From UM-FILTER-39-64 sp964367055 (GTDB taxonomy: Bacteria > Patescibacteriota > Minisyncoccia > UBA6257 > UBA9933): DNA of 12,243 nt. Positions 12,180 to 12,243 of this stretch are shown here, piece by piece. Below the pieces are notes generated by a model. The model did no database searches and was not told the origin of the DNA. It saw only the letters and a program-made list of their open reading frames with translations. Each line of letters starts with the position of its first letter. Position 1 is the stretch's first letter. The position numbers were made by a program, and so were the translations under genes. The stretch covers positions 1 to 12,243 of the forward strand of contig CAYIWD010000017.1 in the NCBI GenBank assembly GCA_964367055.1, given 5' to 3'.

Positions 12180-12243
12180 CGCGGGGTAGAGGAGTAGTAC
12201 CTCGTCAGGCCCATAACCTGAAGATCGCCGGTGCAAATCCGGC
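12180..12243 (+). tRNA. Initiator tRNA-fMet (CAU), truncated by the window end, unusual loop residues
   Basis: The first 64 nt of a cloverleaf, ending exactly at the 3' strand of the T stem; the 3' acceptor strand is outside. The acceptor begins CGCGGGG with C1, as in bacterial initiators. The D stem is GAGG/CCTC with the initiator-type A11-U24 pair. The anticodon stem is TCAGG/CCTGA, variable loop AGATC, T stem GCCGG/CCGGC. The anticodon CAT is at 12212-12214. Departures from consensus: C at position 33 (12211) in place of U; A at position 18 (12196) in place of G; G at position 55 (12233) in place of U; and A29-U41 in place of the first of three G-C pairs typical of initiators. All arms pair fully, so this is not an obvious pseudogene. 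An elongator tRNA-Met is unlikely given C1 and A11-U24. Confidence 0.9.

Overview
The window looks like a chromosomal segment of a Patescibacteria (CPR) bacterium, probably a Parcubacteria-type lineage. The grounds are AT-rich, tightly packed genes; a 61-residue bL28 with four zinc-ribbon cysteines; a VirD4-like ATPase paired with a one-pass membrane protein; a sigma region 4 protein fused to HARE-type winged helices; and an almost complete lack of Shine-Dalgarno sequences. TGA serves as a stop (dedA, galT, the PBP2 gene), so the UGA-to-Gly code of Gracilibacteria/SR1 does not apply. The assignment comes from recognising families, not from a search.

Region 1 (1-412, + strand): rpmB (bL28), a 105-bp sequence closed by a perfect 14-bp inverted repeat, tRNA-Pro(GGG) with encoded CCA, and a symmetric terminator. 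Region 2 (413-1171): a gene-poor accessory patch. It holds an easily missed 55-codon minus-strand ORF for a seven-cysteine mini-protein with an almost perfect Shine-Dalgarno, a candidate attenuator in its leader, complementary heptamer repeats, and a 144-bp MITE-like element with 19-bp perfect terminal inverted repeats and a target duplication.

Region 3 (1172-12121, all minus strand): a dense gene train, in transcription order pheS, PBP2 (mrdA-like), galT-like, dedA-family, sigma4-HARE regulator, one-pass membrane protein, VirD4-like ATPase, aspS, ndk and Nudix hydrolase. Most junctions are 0-11 nt; the wider gaps are 33 nt (before the sigma4-HARE gene, with its own promoter) and 57 nt (before galT, a repeat tract). 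Themes are translation (pheS, aspS), cell wall and envelope (PBP2, DedA, the VirD4 pair), nucleotides (ndk, Nudix) and sugar-nucleotide metabolism (galT-like).

Region 4 (12122-12243): back-to-back promoters sharing a palindrome drive pheS leftward and an initiator tRNA rightward. That tRNA is cut by the window end after the T arm and departs from consensus at positions 18, 33 and 55.

Most worth following up: the initiator tRNA; the MITE; the hidden cysteine mini-protein with its leader; the VirD4-like ATPase and membrane partner; palindromes translated in frame inside pheS and PBP2; and leaderless-type promoters.
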